This document shows, one piece after another, positions 17,834 to 26,217 of a stretch of 64,000 nucleotides of DNA. This DNA comes from J054 sp965221985 (GTDB taxonomy: Bacteria; Pseudomonadota; Gammaproteobacteria; Steroidobacterales; GCA-2729495). The notes under the pieces are model-generated. The model saw only the letters and a list, made by a program, of their open reading frames with translations. It did no database searches and was not told the origin of the DNA. Numbering within the stretch: position 1 is the stretch's first letter; every line of letters begins with the position of its first letter. A program made the translations under genes and the position numbers. The stretch covers positions 2,232,001 through 2,296,000 of the forward strand of contig OZ244928.1 of the NCBI GenBank assembly GCA_965221985.1. The letters are read 5' to 3'.

Positions 17834-20200
17834 ATGTCTGCGTTACGTCGATCACTCATCAATGCGACACTCAGCTTGCTCGCAATTGGGTCAGTCACAG
17901 TATCGGCCGCCGAGTTCGGCCTGGAACTTACCAATGTCTCCGTGGGCAGCGCTAATGGTGCGTCAGCCGCCGCGCTGGTAACCACCCAGGGCACTTGGTC
18001 ATACGACAACCTAGCCGCGACTGTCACATTGAACGGTTCCCTGCAAGCAGACTTTGACCTAAACCCATTGCCTGGCAACGAACTCTTTAGTCACGTCATC
18101 ACAGATGCCGTGATTAGCTTAGATGGTACAAGCATCACCGCAGCGGCTTTCGAGTGCATTGAGGGCACATTTGGTGATCTCGTCGGTGCAAACTTGTGTG
18201 CGAATACCAACCGAGGTAGCAACGGGATCAGTGAAACAAGTTGGGACTACTCAACAATCCCGGGGACACGCGTAGTCAGCGGTGACGACGTGAGCAACGG
18301 CCCTATGCAGCAACTCAGCGACTATGCCTCGGCCTTGAATCGCTTCGACCTTAGCGTGTTGGTGATTGAGTCGCCCGCATGGACCAGTAACCCCGGTGCC
18401 GCGGGCATCCAAATGGAATTTCTAGTGACCAACGCACCGGCACTAATCTCTGTGCCTGAGCTTTTGGGCCTAGACCGGACGGAGGCTGAGAGTCTACTGA
18501 TTGCCGAAGGTCTCAGTGTGGGCGAGGTGAGCTTAAGTAATGATCCAACTGCACCCATGGGGCAGGTCATAACGCAGTTTCCGTTTTCTTGCACCGACTG
18601 TGCACTTGAGAACGACCCTGTCGATCTATTGGTGTCCTTGGGCCCAACCCCAATGGTCGATGTCATCGAAGAGATTGAGGCGTTGCAAGCCCAAGTCAAA
18701 GAACTTGACCTTCATCCCTGGCCGAGAAATTTGTTGCATAATCTCTTGCGCGGCGCCATCAGGCCACTAATTTTTTGCGAAAAACGAGAAGACTCCAGCA
18801 AGCAAATACCGTTTAGCTATGCTCGCGGTAACCTGAGTAAGCGCGCGAGGCAGAACAGTCGAGCGCATCGACGAATCTGCGCCGATGGCGGCGAAGCAAA
18901 AGCCGTCCAAAAACTTCAACAGTTCACTAGATTTATCGAGATACTAATCGCTTGGAAAATCGTGCCCGCCGATGCCAATTCTCTAATCGAAAATGCTGAC
19001 GCGATCGTCAATGATATTCTCCGCGAACCCCCGAGTTCAGGGCTATACACAATTATTTCGCTGGGTGTCGAACGCAGCTACTACTTGCGTGTACCTAGTA
19101 ACTATTCTAAGTCTTCTGCACCACTGCCCATCGTATTCGGATTGCATGGCGCAACGGGCTCGTATCTAGATTGGTTCGAGGGTGGCTTCCATGGTGAAGG
19201 TCTGCAAAATGTGATCGGCGACCAGGCAATCATGGTGTTTCCGAATGCCGCGGTCAGCAATGGAGGTATTACCTTATGGAATCGCGATACGGATTTCGAT
19301 TTCTTCCGAGATCTACTGGGCAAACTGCAAGCTGAGCTCAACATTGATCCCAATAAGATCTTTGTTACCGGGCACAGTGCGGGGGCTGGTTTTACCCATG
19401 AGTTGGGCTGCGCCTTTGGCGATATTATCCGCGCTATTGCACCAAGCTCCGGCGCGATAACCGCGACACAATGTGTCGGTGCCGTAGCTGTCCTGCAAAT
19501 GCAAAGTAGTGAAGATCAAGTAACGCCCATTGGCATCGTCGAACCCACTCGCAATTTATGGATTGCCTACAATGGCTTTGATCGCGATGTATTTTCCGCA
19601 GGGATCACCGAGCCCTGTATTGACTACTCATTGGGCGCGTCGCTTTATCCCGTACAGTGGTGCATGCACGCCAGTACCGGAGATAATGGTCATCAATGGT
19701 GGGATGGTGCAGACGAGGCAATCTGGGATTTTTTTAGCAGTTTGCCCACGACCGTGGCTAGTGCAGAACCTCCGCCTGGCGGTGGCAACGACCGCATAGT
19801 CGATGAATTCTCGGCCACACTCAGTTTTACCGTGCGCTATCCCAGCGATATGAACCCGCTGACCTTGCTCGCAGCGGTACTTTACCCGGCCGACACTGTA
19901 CAACCCATATTTTCAGCGCCACTGTGGTTTCTAGTCGATGAGATCCCCTTCGAGCCTGCAACGCCAGGTACGGAGCAAAGCTATGAAAATATCCCAATTG
20001 CCCTACCCGCGGACTCTGCAGCTACGCCACTCCCAGGCAGATACACCTTGTCTATTAGTGCTTTTGTTGAAGGCGGCAGTTTTCCAATTCCGGCAACGGG
20101 CATCGATCATATAGCGCTCATTGAATTGGAGATTCAGGATCAATTCTCACCGATTATTGTCGACGAGGTGCTAGATTTGGTCCCGGTCGTTGGATTTTGA
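17834..20200 (+). CDS. Secreted esterase with PASTA and FIMAH-like modules
   Basis: 788 residues from the ATG at 17834 (GGAG 9 bases upstream), followed by a signal peptide ending TVSAAE. Order: a beta-rich domain (about 25-210), a PASTA-type module (VPELLGLDRTEAESLLIAEG to VDLLVSLGP), a FIMAH-like helical stretch (IEEIEALQAQVKEL; later VQKLQQFTRFIEILIAWKIV) interrupted by about 55 Arg/Lys-rich residues, then a PHB-depolymerase/feruloyl-esterase-like domain with nucleophile motif GHSAGAGF, and a C-terminal beta domain after the linker PPPGGGNDR. The esterase and C-terminal parts closely parallel those of the frameshifted gene at 4024-6125, while the front modules differ. It probably hydrolyses extracellular ester polymers or aryl esters. 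The odd basic insert may reflect a local pair of compensating frameshifts. Confidence 0.82.
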   Translation: MSALRRSLINATLSLLAIGSVTVSAAEFGLELTNVSVGSANGASAAALVTTQGTWSYDNLAATVTLNGSLQADFDLNPLPGNELFSHVITDAVISLDGTSITAAAFECIEGTFGDLVGANLCANTNRGSNGISETSWDYSTIPGTRVVSGDDVSNGPMQQLSDYASALNRFDLSVLVIESPAWTSNPGAAGIQMEFLVTNAPALISVPELLGLDRTEAESLLIAEGLSVGEVSLSNDPTAPMGQVITQFPFSCTDCALENDPVDLLVSLGPTPMVDVIEEIEALQAQVKELDLHPWPRNLLHNLLRGAIRPLIFCEKREDSSKQIPFSYARGNLSKRARQNSRAHRRICADGGEAKAVQKLQQFTRFIEILIAWKIVPADANSLIENADAIVNDILREPPSSGLYTIISLGVERSYYLRVPSNYSKSSAPLPIVFGLHGATGSYLDWFEGGFHGEGLQNVIGDQAIMVFPNAAVSNGGITLWNRDTDFDFFRDLLGKLQAELNIDPNKIFVTGHSAGAGFTHELGCAFGDIIRAIAPSSGAITATQCVGAVAVLQMQSSEDQVTPIGIVEPTRNLWIAYNGFDRDVFSAGITEPCIDYSLGASLYPVQWCMHASTGDNGHQWWDGADEAIWDFFSSLPTTVASAEPPPGGGNDRIVDEFSATLSFTVRYPSDMNPLTLLAAVLYPADTVQPIFSAPLWFLVDEIPFEPATPGTEQSYENIPIALPADSAATPLPGRYTLSISAFVEGGSFPIPATGIDHIALIELEIQDQFSPIIVDEVLDLVPVVGF

Positions 20201-20294
20201 AACGAGGAGCGCAATTCGCTTCTGACTCATCAAAGCTTTACCGGCCACGCCAAGAATTTCGACGCAACTGAGGCCACTTTGCTTGGGAATTGTG

Positions 20295-20319
20295 AGGGCT
20301 GCCCCGGCAGAGCAGCCCT
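20295..20319 (-). terminator. Hairpin downstream of tmRNA
   Basis: An 8-bp inverted repeat, AGGGCTGC and GCAGCCCT, with a 9-base loop begins about 9 bases past the CCA end of tmRNA. It lacks a clear U tract on the minus strand, so it may act as a 3' processing or stop signal rather than a textbook intrinsic terminator. Confidence 0.5.
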
Positions 20320-20327
20320 ATCTGAAT

Positions 20328-20689
20328 TGGTGGAGGCGGCGGGAATCGAACCCGCGTCCGCGAGCACTCCGCCTAAGGATCTACATGCTTATCCACGTCT
20401 TTAATTTAACCGGCCGCTACCCGACGGGCAGGGAAGACGATCGGCTGTTCCGGTTAAGTTTTAACTAATCCACCCCGGAAGAGCTTCATAGCGATCTTGT
20501 GAGAGATGACGCCTGAAAAAACGGACGCACAAGCACGGCTCCGGTCAGACGGCACTCTACCGGTGTTTAGGCGGCGAGTGCGTAGTTGTCGTCGTTGGCA
20601 ACTATAAGTTTACAGACAGTTTTACGAGGAACCTGTACCTCGACATGCACCTGAGGTTTTGCAACACACGTCGAAGCCATGTCGCCCCC
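20328..20689 (-). ncRNA. ssrA: Transfer-messenger RNA (tmRNA)
   Basis: The RNA runs from GGGGGCGAC (5' end at 20689) to the CCA at 20328, 362 nt. The acceptor stem pairs GGGGGCG with CGCCTCC, followed by discriminator A and CCA, and the T arm reads GGTTCGATTCC. The tag reading frame at 20570-20599 encodes ANDDNYALAA followed by TAA; resume codon GCC. tmRNA frees ribosomes stalled on broken mRNA and adds a degradation tag ending in LAA, recognised by ClpXP. The tag equals that of Pseudomonas and differs from the E. coli tag (ANDENYALAA) at one residue. Its protein partner SmpB is encoded just upstream on the same strand. Confidence 0.97.
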
Positions 20690-20844
20690 AAGAAGACCAG
20701 TGTATCCCTTGCCGCCAGCAGCGGTATACGGATCAATTAACGATTTGGGCATTGCTGGCCGAAATTCAAGGCAATTTGCTCAATCTGAAGTTGTAATTAT
20801 TCTAGATTATTTATTGAAAAATTACATAAGCCTTTGTTTTAAAT

Positions 20845-21324
20845 TCATTTATTCTTGAGAATCCGTGCTTTTTGCCGCTCCCAGTCACGGTTCTTCACCG
20901 TGTCTCTCTTGTCGTGCTGTTTCTTGCCTCGCGCTAGGCCCAGCGACAATTTTGCGCGGCCCCGTTGCCAGTACAGGTTCAATGGCACCAAGGTAAAACC
21001 CTTGCGTTCCACCGCACCGATCAGCCGGTCGATCTCCCGCCTATGCAGCAGCAGTTTTCGTGACCGCGTCGGATCAGCCTTGACGTGGGTTGATGCCGAT
21101 GACAGCGGAGAGATATGGGCTCCGAAAAGCCAGGCTTCGCCATTTTTCAGCAAGGCATAGGCTTCCGTCAGATTGGCCCGCCCAGCACGCAAACTCTTAA
21201 CTTCCCAGCCCTCCAAGGCCAGGCCAGCTTCTATGGTTTCGTCGATAAAAAAATCATGCCGCGCTTTGCGGTTTTCTGCGATGCGCGTGTTCTTAGCGGC
21301 GTTTTTGGGCTTGCTGGTTGACAT
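20845..21324 (-). CDS. smpB: SsrA-binding protein SmpB
   Basis: 159 residues from the ATG at 21324; the open frame extends further back, but MSTSKPKNAAKN matches the usual family start. SmpB binds tmRNA, stands in for the missing codon-anticodon helix and delivers tmRNA to stalled ribosomes. Family landmarks: ARHDFFIDETIEAGLALEGW, EVKSLRAGRANLTEAY, LKNGEAWLFGAHISPL, DPTRSRKLLLHRREI, and the basic C-terminal tail GKKQHDKRDTVKNRDWERQK that enters the mRNA channel. The tmRNA gene follows 155 bases downstream across an AT-rich spacer. Confidence 0.97.
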   Translation of the reverse strand: MSTSKPKNAAKNTRIAENRKARHDFFIDETIEAGLALEGWEVKSLRAGRANLTEAYALLKNGEAWLFGAHISPLSSASTHVKADPTRSRKLLLHRREIDRLIGAVERKGFTLVPLNLYWQRGRAKLSLGLARGKKQHDKRDTVKNRDWERQKARILKNK

Positions 21325-21393
21325 AAGAGCAGTTGTTGGCCTGCGGTGATTGCTGCAGAATCCGGGCAACTTTAGCAGTTCCGGAAATTTTCC

Positions 21394-22764
21394 ATGGCGG
21401 ATTCCGCGCAACGCAGTTCTTTGCATGGCCAGTGGTCATCGCGCATGGCCTTCGTGTTGGCTGTGTCGGGCTCCGCCGTCGGTCTGGGTAATATTTGGAA
21501 GTTTCCCTACGTGGCCGGTCAAAATGGCGGCGGTGCCTTTGTGCTGGTGTATTTGCTTTGCGTATTCGCCATCGGCCTGCCGGTCATGATGTCGGAGATC
21601 CTGCTGGGCCGCCGGGGCCGGCGTAACCCTGTTACCACCATGCAGATTCTGGGCCGGGAGGAGGCGGATCAGCCCCAATGGCGGCTGGTGGGCTATGGCG
21701 GTCTGATCGCTTCCTTTTTGATCCTGTCCTTTTATAGCGTGATAGCCGGTTGGACACTGCACTACATCGTGTTGGCGTTTCAAAACCGGTTCGCAGTAGC
21801 CGATGCCGAAGTTTTGTCCGGCTTGTTCAACAACTTGGTCGGCAGTACGGGTATTCAAACTGGCTGGCATAGTTTGTTTATGTTGCTGACCATTGTGGTA
21901 GTGGCCAAAGGCGTGGAGCAGGGCCTTGAGCGGGCTGTGCGGATCATGGTGCCGGCGTTGATCGCGATTTTGCTGGGTCTTTTGGCTTACGCCATGTCGG
22001 CCGGCGCCTTCATGGAGGGCTTGCGTTTTCTATTCACGCCCGATTTTGAGCGCTTGACGCCAGCTGGTGTTTTGGCGGCCATGGGCCAGGCCTTTTTTTC
22101 CCTAAGCGTGGGTATGGGCGCCGTGATGGCCTATGGCGCTTACTTGCCGCGAGAAGAATCGATACTTAAAACATCAGTGGCGGTGGTACTGGCCGATACG
22201 GGCATTGCGATGTTGGCTGGCTTGGTAATTTTTCCGTTGGTTTTCGCGCATGGCTTGGATCCGGCGGAAGGTCCCGGCCTGGTTTTTCAAACTTTGCCGC
22301 TGGCGCTGGGTCAAATGCCAGGTGGTCTGGTTGTCGGCTTCTTGTTCTTCTTATTGTTGGCGTTCGCCGGTCTAACCTCGGCCATCAGTTTGCTGGAGCC
22401 GGTGGTGGCATGGCTGGTTGAAAGTCGCGGCATGCGCCGCGGAGTTGCGGCGGTGGTCGCCGGTCTGTCCATTTGGGCCGCGGGATTGCTCACTGTGTTG
22501 TCCTTTACTTCCTTGTCGGATTTGCAATTCCTAAACGGCACAATTTTCGACAACATCGACTACCTGACTTCGAACATCATGTTGCCCTTAGGTGGCCTCT
22601 GCATCACGGTCTTCGCCGGGTGGGTCATGTGTCAAAATTCCAGTGCTGATGAGTTAGATCCGGAAGCGGGTGGTTTTTATAGAGTTTGGCGTGGGCTGGC
22701 TCGTTACCTTGCGCCCTTGGCCTTGGTGTTGGTTTTTCTCAACGCCGTTGGTGCTTTCGACTGA
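21394..22764 (+). CDS. Sodium-dependent transporter of the neurotransmitter:sodium symporter family
   Basis: 456 residues with about 11-12 membrane helices. The first helix carries the NSS signature GSAVGLGNIWKFPYVAGQNGG, which lines the Na+ and substrate site in LeuT-like proteins. Further conserved stretches are FFSLSVGMGAVMAYGAYLP (helix 6 region) and FAGLTSAISLLEPVVAWL (helix 8). Bacterial members mostly carry amino acids such as Trp, Tyr, Leu or Met; the substrate cannot be told from sequence here. The gene is divergent from smpB (69 bases apart) and is followed within a few bases by ratA. Confidence 0.94.
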   Translation: MADSAQRSSLHGQWSSRMAFVLAVSGSAVGLGNIWKFPYVAGQNGGGAFVLVYLLCVFAIGLPVMMSEILLGRRGRRNPVTTMQILGREEADQPQWRLVGYGGLIASFLILSFYSVIAGWTLHYIVLAFQNRFAVADAEVLSGLFNNLVGSTGIQTGWHSLFMLLTIVVVAKGVEQGLERAVRIMVPALIAILLGLLAYAMSAGAFMEGLRFLFTPDFERLTPAGVLAAMGQAFFSLSVGMGAVMAYGAYLPREESILKTSVAVVLADTGIAMLAGLVIFPLVFAHGLDPAEGPGLVFQTLPLALGQMPGGLVVGFLFFLLLAFAGLTSAISLLEPVVAWLVESRGMRRGVAAVVAGLSIWAAGLLTVLSFTSLSDLQFLNGTIFDNIDYLTSNIMLPLGGLCITVFAGWVMCQNSSADELDPEAGGFYRVWRGLARYLAPLALVLVFLNAVGAFD

Positions 22765-22768
22765 TCTC

Positions 22769-23200
22769 GTGCGGAAGGTCGAACGCAGTGCGATTGTGCC
22801 GTTTTCGCCGGCACAAATGTTCGAATTGGTCGCCGATGTCGAGAGCTATCCGGACTTTTTAGATTGGTGCGTGGATGCGCAAACTTTGGCCCGAGACGAA
22901 GACAGGCTTACTGGCCGCCTATCCTTGGCCCAGGGACCACTGAAAAGTGAATTTACGACGCGTAATCAGCTCGATTTTCCCAAAGGCATGACCATAGAGC
23001 TGCTGGAAGGCCCGTTCAATCAGTTGCAGGGCGCATGGGAATTTTCGGCATTGGGCGATTCAGGTTGCCGCATGCGTTTGGTCTTAAGTTTTGAGTTTGC
23101 GAACCGGGCAACGGATTTGCTGCTAGGTGCCGTCTTTGAGCAAACCTGCAATCGCTTAGTAGATGCCTTCGTGGATCGGGCATCCGCCATCTATGGCTGA
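22769..23200 (+). CDS. ratA: RatA/COQ10-like START-domain protein
   Basis: 143 residues if it starts at GTG 22769; a GTG at 22751 inside the end of the transporter gene is an alternative. The N-terminus VERSAIVPFSPAQMFELVAD and the following VESYPDFLDWC are hallmarks of the RatA/Coq10 family, as are TTRNQLDFPKG, LLEGPFNQLQGAWEF and a C-terminal helix with FEQTCNRLVDAF. The fold holds a lipid such as ubiquinone. E. coli RatA was described as a ribosome-association toxin, while Coq10 homologues aid respiratory quinone function, so the physiological role is open. It overlaps rnfH by 8 bases. Confidence 0.9.
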   Translation: MRKVERSAIVPFSPAQMFELVADVESYPDFLDWCVDAQTLARDEDRLTGRLSLAQGPLKSEFTTRNQLDFPKGMTIELLEGPFNQLQGAWEFSALGDSGCRMRLVLSFEFANRATDLLLGAVFEQTCNRLVDAFVDRASAIYG

Positions 23201-23507
23201 ACTGGTCAAGGTGCTCGTGGCTACCGGGCTACCGCAGCGGCAGTGCGTGAAGGAGCTGCAGTTGCCAGTGAAAAGTACCGCGCGTGAAGCCGTGGAGCAT
23301 TCGCAGCTCGCGCTTGAGTTTCCCGAGATTGATTTTGCGGTTTGCCGCTTGGCGAATTATGGCGAAACGATCAGCGATGACTATGTACTTGCAGATGGCG
23401 ACCGCATTGAGATTTGCCGCCCGTTGCTTGCGGATCCGCGCGAGACGCGCAGAAAGCTCGCGCAACAGGGATTGACCATGGGGCCAACGGAGCCCACTGA
23501 GGACTAG
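23193..23507 (+). CDS. rnfH: RnfH family ubiquitin-like protein
   Basis: 104 residues from the ATG at 23193, overlapping the end of ratA. RnfH proteins have a beta-grasp (ubiquitin-like) fold of unknown function and usually follow ratA. Family features: VKVLVATGLPQRQCVKELQL at the front, TAREAVEHSQL, FPEIDFAVCRLANYG, and YVLADGDRIEICRPLLADP with the typical end RRKLAQQG. The conserved pairing with ratA supports both names. Confidence 0.92.
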   Translation: MAELVKVLVATGLPQRQCVKELQLPVKSTAREAVEHSQLALEFPEIDFAVCRLANYGETISDDYVLADGDRIEICRPLLADPRETRRKLAQQGLTMGPTEPTED

Positions 23508-23692
23508 GCCAAGCGCGCCGTTGAATTATTATATCTGCGTTGCCGAATCTAGCTTGCAGGATTGCTCACTTGTTCCGCTGGAGAGTTTATGCAATTTCTC
23601 CCAAAAAAATGTGTGGGAGCCGATGACTAGAATCGAGGCTGGATTCAAGCACTCAATTTCGCGTTCTACTCGAGCTGTAACATTTGTACCAG

Positions 23693-24034
23693 CTAGCTCG
23701 GCTCTACCGGCACGTCCCGCTCGACCTTTTTCACTAAGTCGCCGTCAAAGTACACAATGAGCCAACGCCGGTCAGCGATTTTCTTACGGCCTTCGCGCAA
23801 GTAGTAGATGTAGTCCCATCGGTCGGGATGAAATGCATCTTCGACCACCGGTGTGCCGAGTAAGAAGCGGACCTGGCTGCGGGTCATCCCCGGTTCCACC
23901 GCCTCGATGTCCGTGGGCTCAATAAGATTGCCTTGTTGTACATCAACACGGTAAACGCAGCCGGCCGAGACTATGGCCTGGCAAAGCAGCGCGAAGGCCA
24001 GCGCGAGGCTAGGCAGGGGTGAACGCATGGTCAT
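23693..24034 (-). CDS. bamE: Outer-membrane assembly lipoprotein BamE (OmlA/SmpA)
   Basis: About 113 residues from the ATG at 24034 (a second ATG at 24028 is equally possible). A lipoprotein signal ends VSAGC, then comes YRVDVQQGNLI, the SmpA motif VEPGMTRSQVRFLLGTPVV, DRWDYIYYLREG and the final strand LIVYFDGDLVKKVE. BamE is an accessory lipoprotein of the BAM complex, which inserts beta-barrels in the outer membrane. The gene is divergent from fur with a short shared upstream region, the same arrangement as known in Pseudomonas. Confidence 0.94.
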   Translation of the reverse strand: MTMRSPLPSLALAFALLCQAIVSAGCVYRVDVQQGNLIEPTDIEAVEPGMTRSQVRFLLGTPVVEDAFHPDRWDYIYYLREGRKKIADRRWLIVYFDGDLVKKVERDVPVEPS

Positions 24035-24111
24035 TGGGCTGAGTGGTGGCCAAGCTTGGTCTGGTTGATAATGTCCCGGATCATACCCGATGGCGTGAAA
24101 GTAAGGGACCA

Positions 24112-24519
24112 TTGCAGCACGATGACTTAAAGAAGGCGGGTCTGCGGGCCACCGGGCCGCGTCTTCGGATCTTGGATATTTTGGAGGCGCGGTCTGGCGA
24201 GCACTTGAGTGCCGAGGAGATCTATCGTCTGCTGAACCAAGATGGCGAGGATGTGGGTCTGGCCACGGTCTATCGGGTACTGACGCAATTTGAATCGGTC
24301 GGCATGGTGAAACGCCACAATTTCGAAGCCGACCGTGCCGTGTTCGAGTTGGATTCAGGCAAGCATCACGATCACATGGTTTGCCTGGAAACCGGACAGG
24401 TTGTCGAATTTGTCAGCGACGAGATCGAACGTTTGCAGCGAGATGTTGCGGTATCTCACAACTATGAGCTTGTGGATCACCGGTTGGTTCTTTACGTGCG
24501 GCCGCGCCGGCGTGATTAA
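24112..24519 (+). CDS. fur: Ferric uptake regulator Fur
   Basis: About 135 residues if translation starts at TTG 24112 (GGGA just upstream), which places DDLKKAGLRATGPRLRILDI at the normal N-terminus; the open frame itself extends back to 24043. Fur binds Fe2+ and represses iron-uptake genes. The winged helix includes HLSAEEIYRLL and VGLATVYRVLTQFESVGMV. Metal ligands appear in KHHDHMVCLETGQVVEF and in the HNYELVDH stretch. The second Cys of the CxxC pair of E. coli Fur is absent (CLETG) and the His/Cys tail is missing, the form seen in Pseudomonas Fur. It is divergent from bamE and convergent with recN, whose stop is adjacent. Confidence 0.95.
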   Translation: MQHDDLKKAGLRATGPRLRILDILEARSGEHLSAEEIYRLLNQDGEDVGLATVYRVLTQFESVGMVKRHNFEADRAVFELDSGKHHDHMVCLETGQVVEFVSDEIERLQRDVAVSHNYELVDHRLVLYVRPRRRD

Positions 24520-26205
24520 CTAGCCTGCGCTTCGGCGGGTACCTAGGCTCAGCATTTCCCGTGCGTGTTCGCGCGTCCGCTTCGTGATTTGCACGCCACC
24601 CAACATGCGGGCGATTTCTTCCACCCGTTCATCGTCAGTCAAAGGCTTAACCACGGTGCGGGTGTTGCTGCCGTCAGTCATTTTCACCACCCGTAAATGA
24701 TGGTCGGCTTGGCTGGCCACTTGTGCCAGGTGGGTCACACAGAGCACCTGCTGTCCGGCGCTCAGTTCCTTTAGCCTTGCGCCGACCAACTCTGCAACGC
24801 CACCACCCACGCCCGCATCAACTTCGTCGAAAATTAGGGTGTTTAGTGCATCCATGTTCACGACAGCCACCTGCAGGGCCAGACTGATACGGGAAAGCTC
24901 GCCGCCGGATGCGGCGCGGGCGATGGCACCCGCCGGCTGGCCGGGATTGGCGGCAACTTGAAACTCGACTGATTCGGCCCCGTATGCACTCGGCATGCTG
25001 TCATCGTTGCCGGTCAGCGAAACAGCAAACTGGCCCCCCGGCATGCCGAGTTCGTGCATGTTTGCCGTGACTGTCGCCGCGAGCTCTTGCGCTGCCTTTT
25101 GACGTGCTTTGCTCAGCTTGCGAGCGCGTTGACGCAGTTTTTTGGCCAGGCTATCCGCTTCTCCGCGCATGCTCGCAATACGCGCGTCACTCGCATCGAG
25201 TTCCGCGAGTTCACTGGATAGTTTTTCTACTAACGCGGGGAGCTCGTCGGTATCCAGCCGATGTTTTCGCGCCAGGTTGCGGGCTTCTGAAATCCGATCG
25301 GCGATCACTTCTTCGCGCTGCGGATCGTGCTCCACTCGGTCGAGCTGATGACGAAGATCATCGGCGGCTTCGCTTAGCAGCGCTTCGGCTTCGCCCAACA
25401 ATTTTGAAGTGTTTTCTAGACTCGGCGCGATGGTCAAGAGTTGCTCCAAGGATTGCCGTGCTCTTGCCACGCTGGTGTATGCGGCGCCCTCATCCGCAGC
25501 GTATACGTTATCTAGAGCCGCTTGCAGATCGGCTTCTAGCCGGCTACTGTTTGAAAGTAGGCCGAACTCTTCCTCCAATTGATCCAGCTCACCCGGCTTG
25601 AGGTCTAGTGCGGCCAGTTCGCGCAGCTGAAACCCCAATAGCTCCTGTCGTGCCTCACGTTGATCATCCGCGGTAAGCAGGCGATCTAGTCGCTCATGAG
25701 CATCCCGCCAATCCGCGTGGACACGACTGACGTCGGCAGCCAGCGCGGCATGCTGTCCAAACTGATCCAGGATTTCCCGTTGCACGCCACGATGGCGCAA
25801 GCGCTGATGGGCTTGCTGTCCGCAGATATCAATGAGCTGTTCGCCCAGTTCCTGCAGGGTTTGCATCGTGACCGGATGACCGTTCACGTAGCCGCGCGAA
25901 CGGCCCTCGGCCGTGACGATGCGCCTGATCAAGCAGTCATCATCCGCATCGAGATCTTGGTCGGCTAGCCAGCGGCCTATTTCCGGCGCATCAGCGGTTG
26001 CCAAGTTGACCGTGACTTCGCAGCGTTTCGCGCCGGCCCGAATCGCCTTGCTTTCTGCCCGGGCGCCGAGGGCCAAGGCTAAGGCGTCTACCAAAATGGA
26101 TTTGCCGGCGCCGGTTTCGCCGGTCAATACTGTGAAGCCCGCTTGCAGATCTAGCTCGGCCGAATCGATAACCGCCAGATCTTTGATGATGATTTGGTTC
26201 AGCAC
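24520..26205 (-). CDS. recN: DNA repair protein RecN
   Basis: 561 residues, the normal length. RecN is an SMC-like ATPase that helps repair double-strand breaks. The Walker A motif GETGAGKSILVDALALALG sits near residue 30, a long coiled-coil middle spans roughly 150-380, and the C-terminal ATPase half holds the signature SGGELSRISLALQ and Walker B TLIFDEVDAGVGG, followed by VLCVTHLAQVASQADHH. It follows nadK on the same strand with a 12-base gap. No SOS (LexA) box was recognised upstream, the start lying right behind nadK, so the two genes are probably co-transcribed. Confidence 0.97.
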   Translation of the reverse strand: MLNQIIIKDLAVIDSAELDLQAGFTVLTGETGAGKSILVDALALALGARAESKAIRAGAKRCEVTVNLATADAPEIGRWLADQDLDADDDCLIRRIVTAEGRSRGYVNGHPVTMQTLQELGEQLIDICGQQAHQRLRHRGVQREILDQFGQHAALAADVSRVHADWRDAHERLDRLLTADDQREARQELLGFQLRELAALDLKPGELDQLEEEFGLLSNSSRLEADLQAALDNVYAADEGAAYTSVARARQSLEQLLTIAPSLENTSKLLGEAEALLSEAADDLRHQLDRVEHDPQREEVIADRISEARNLARKHRLDTDELPALVEKLSSELAELDASDARIASMRGEADSLAKKLRQRARKLSKARQKAAQELAATVTANMHELGMPGGQFAVSLTGNDDSMPSAYGAESVEFQVAANPGQPAGAIARAASGGELSRISLALQVAVVNMDALNTLIFDEVDAGVGGGVAELVGARLKELSAGQQVLCVTHLAQVASQADHHLRVVKMTDGSNTRTVVKPLTDDERVEEIARMLGGVQITKRTREHAREMLSLGTRRSAG

Positions 26206-26217
26206 GCGGGTGGTCGA

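Noticed and set aside
20283..20468. Open frame across the tmRNA 3' end
   Set aside because: The sequence is fully explained by tmRNA on the other strand.
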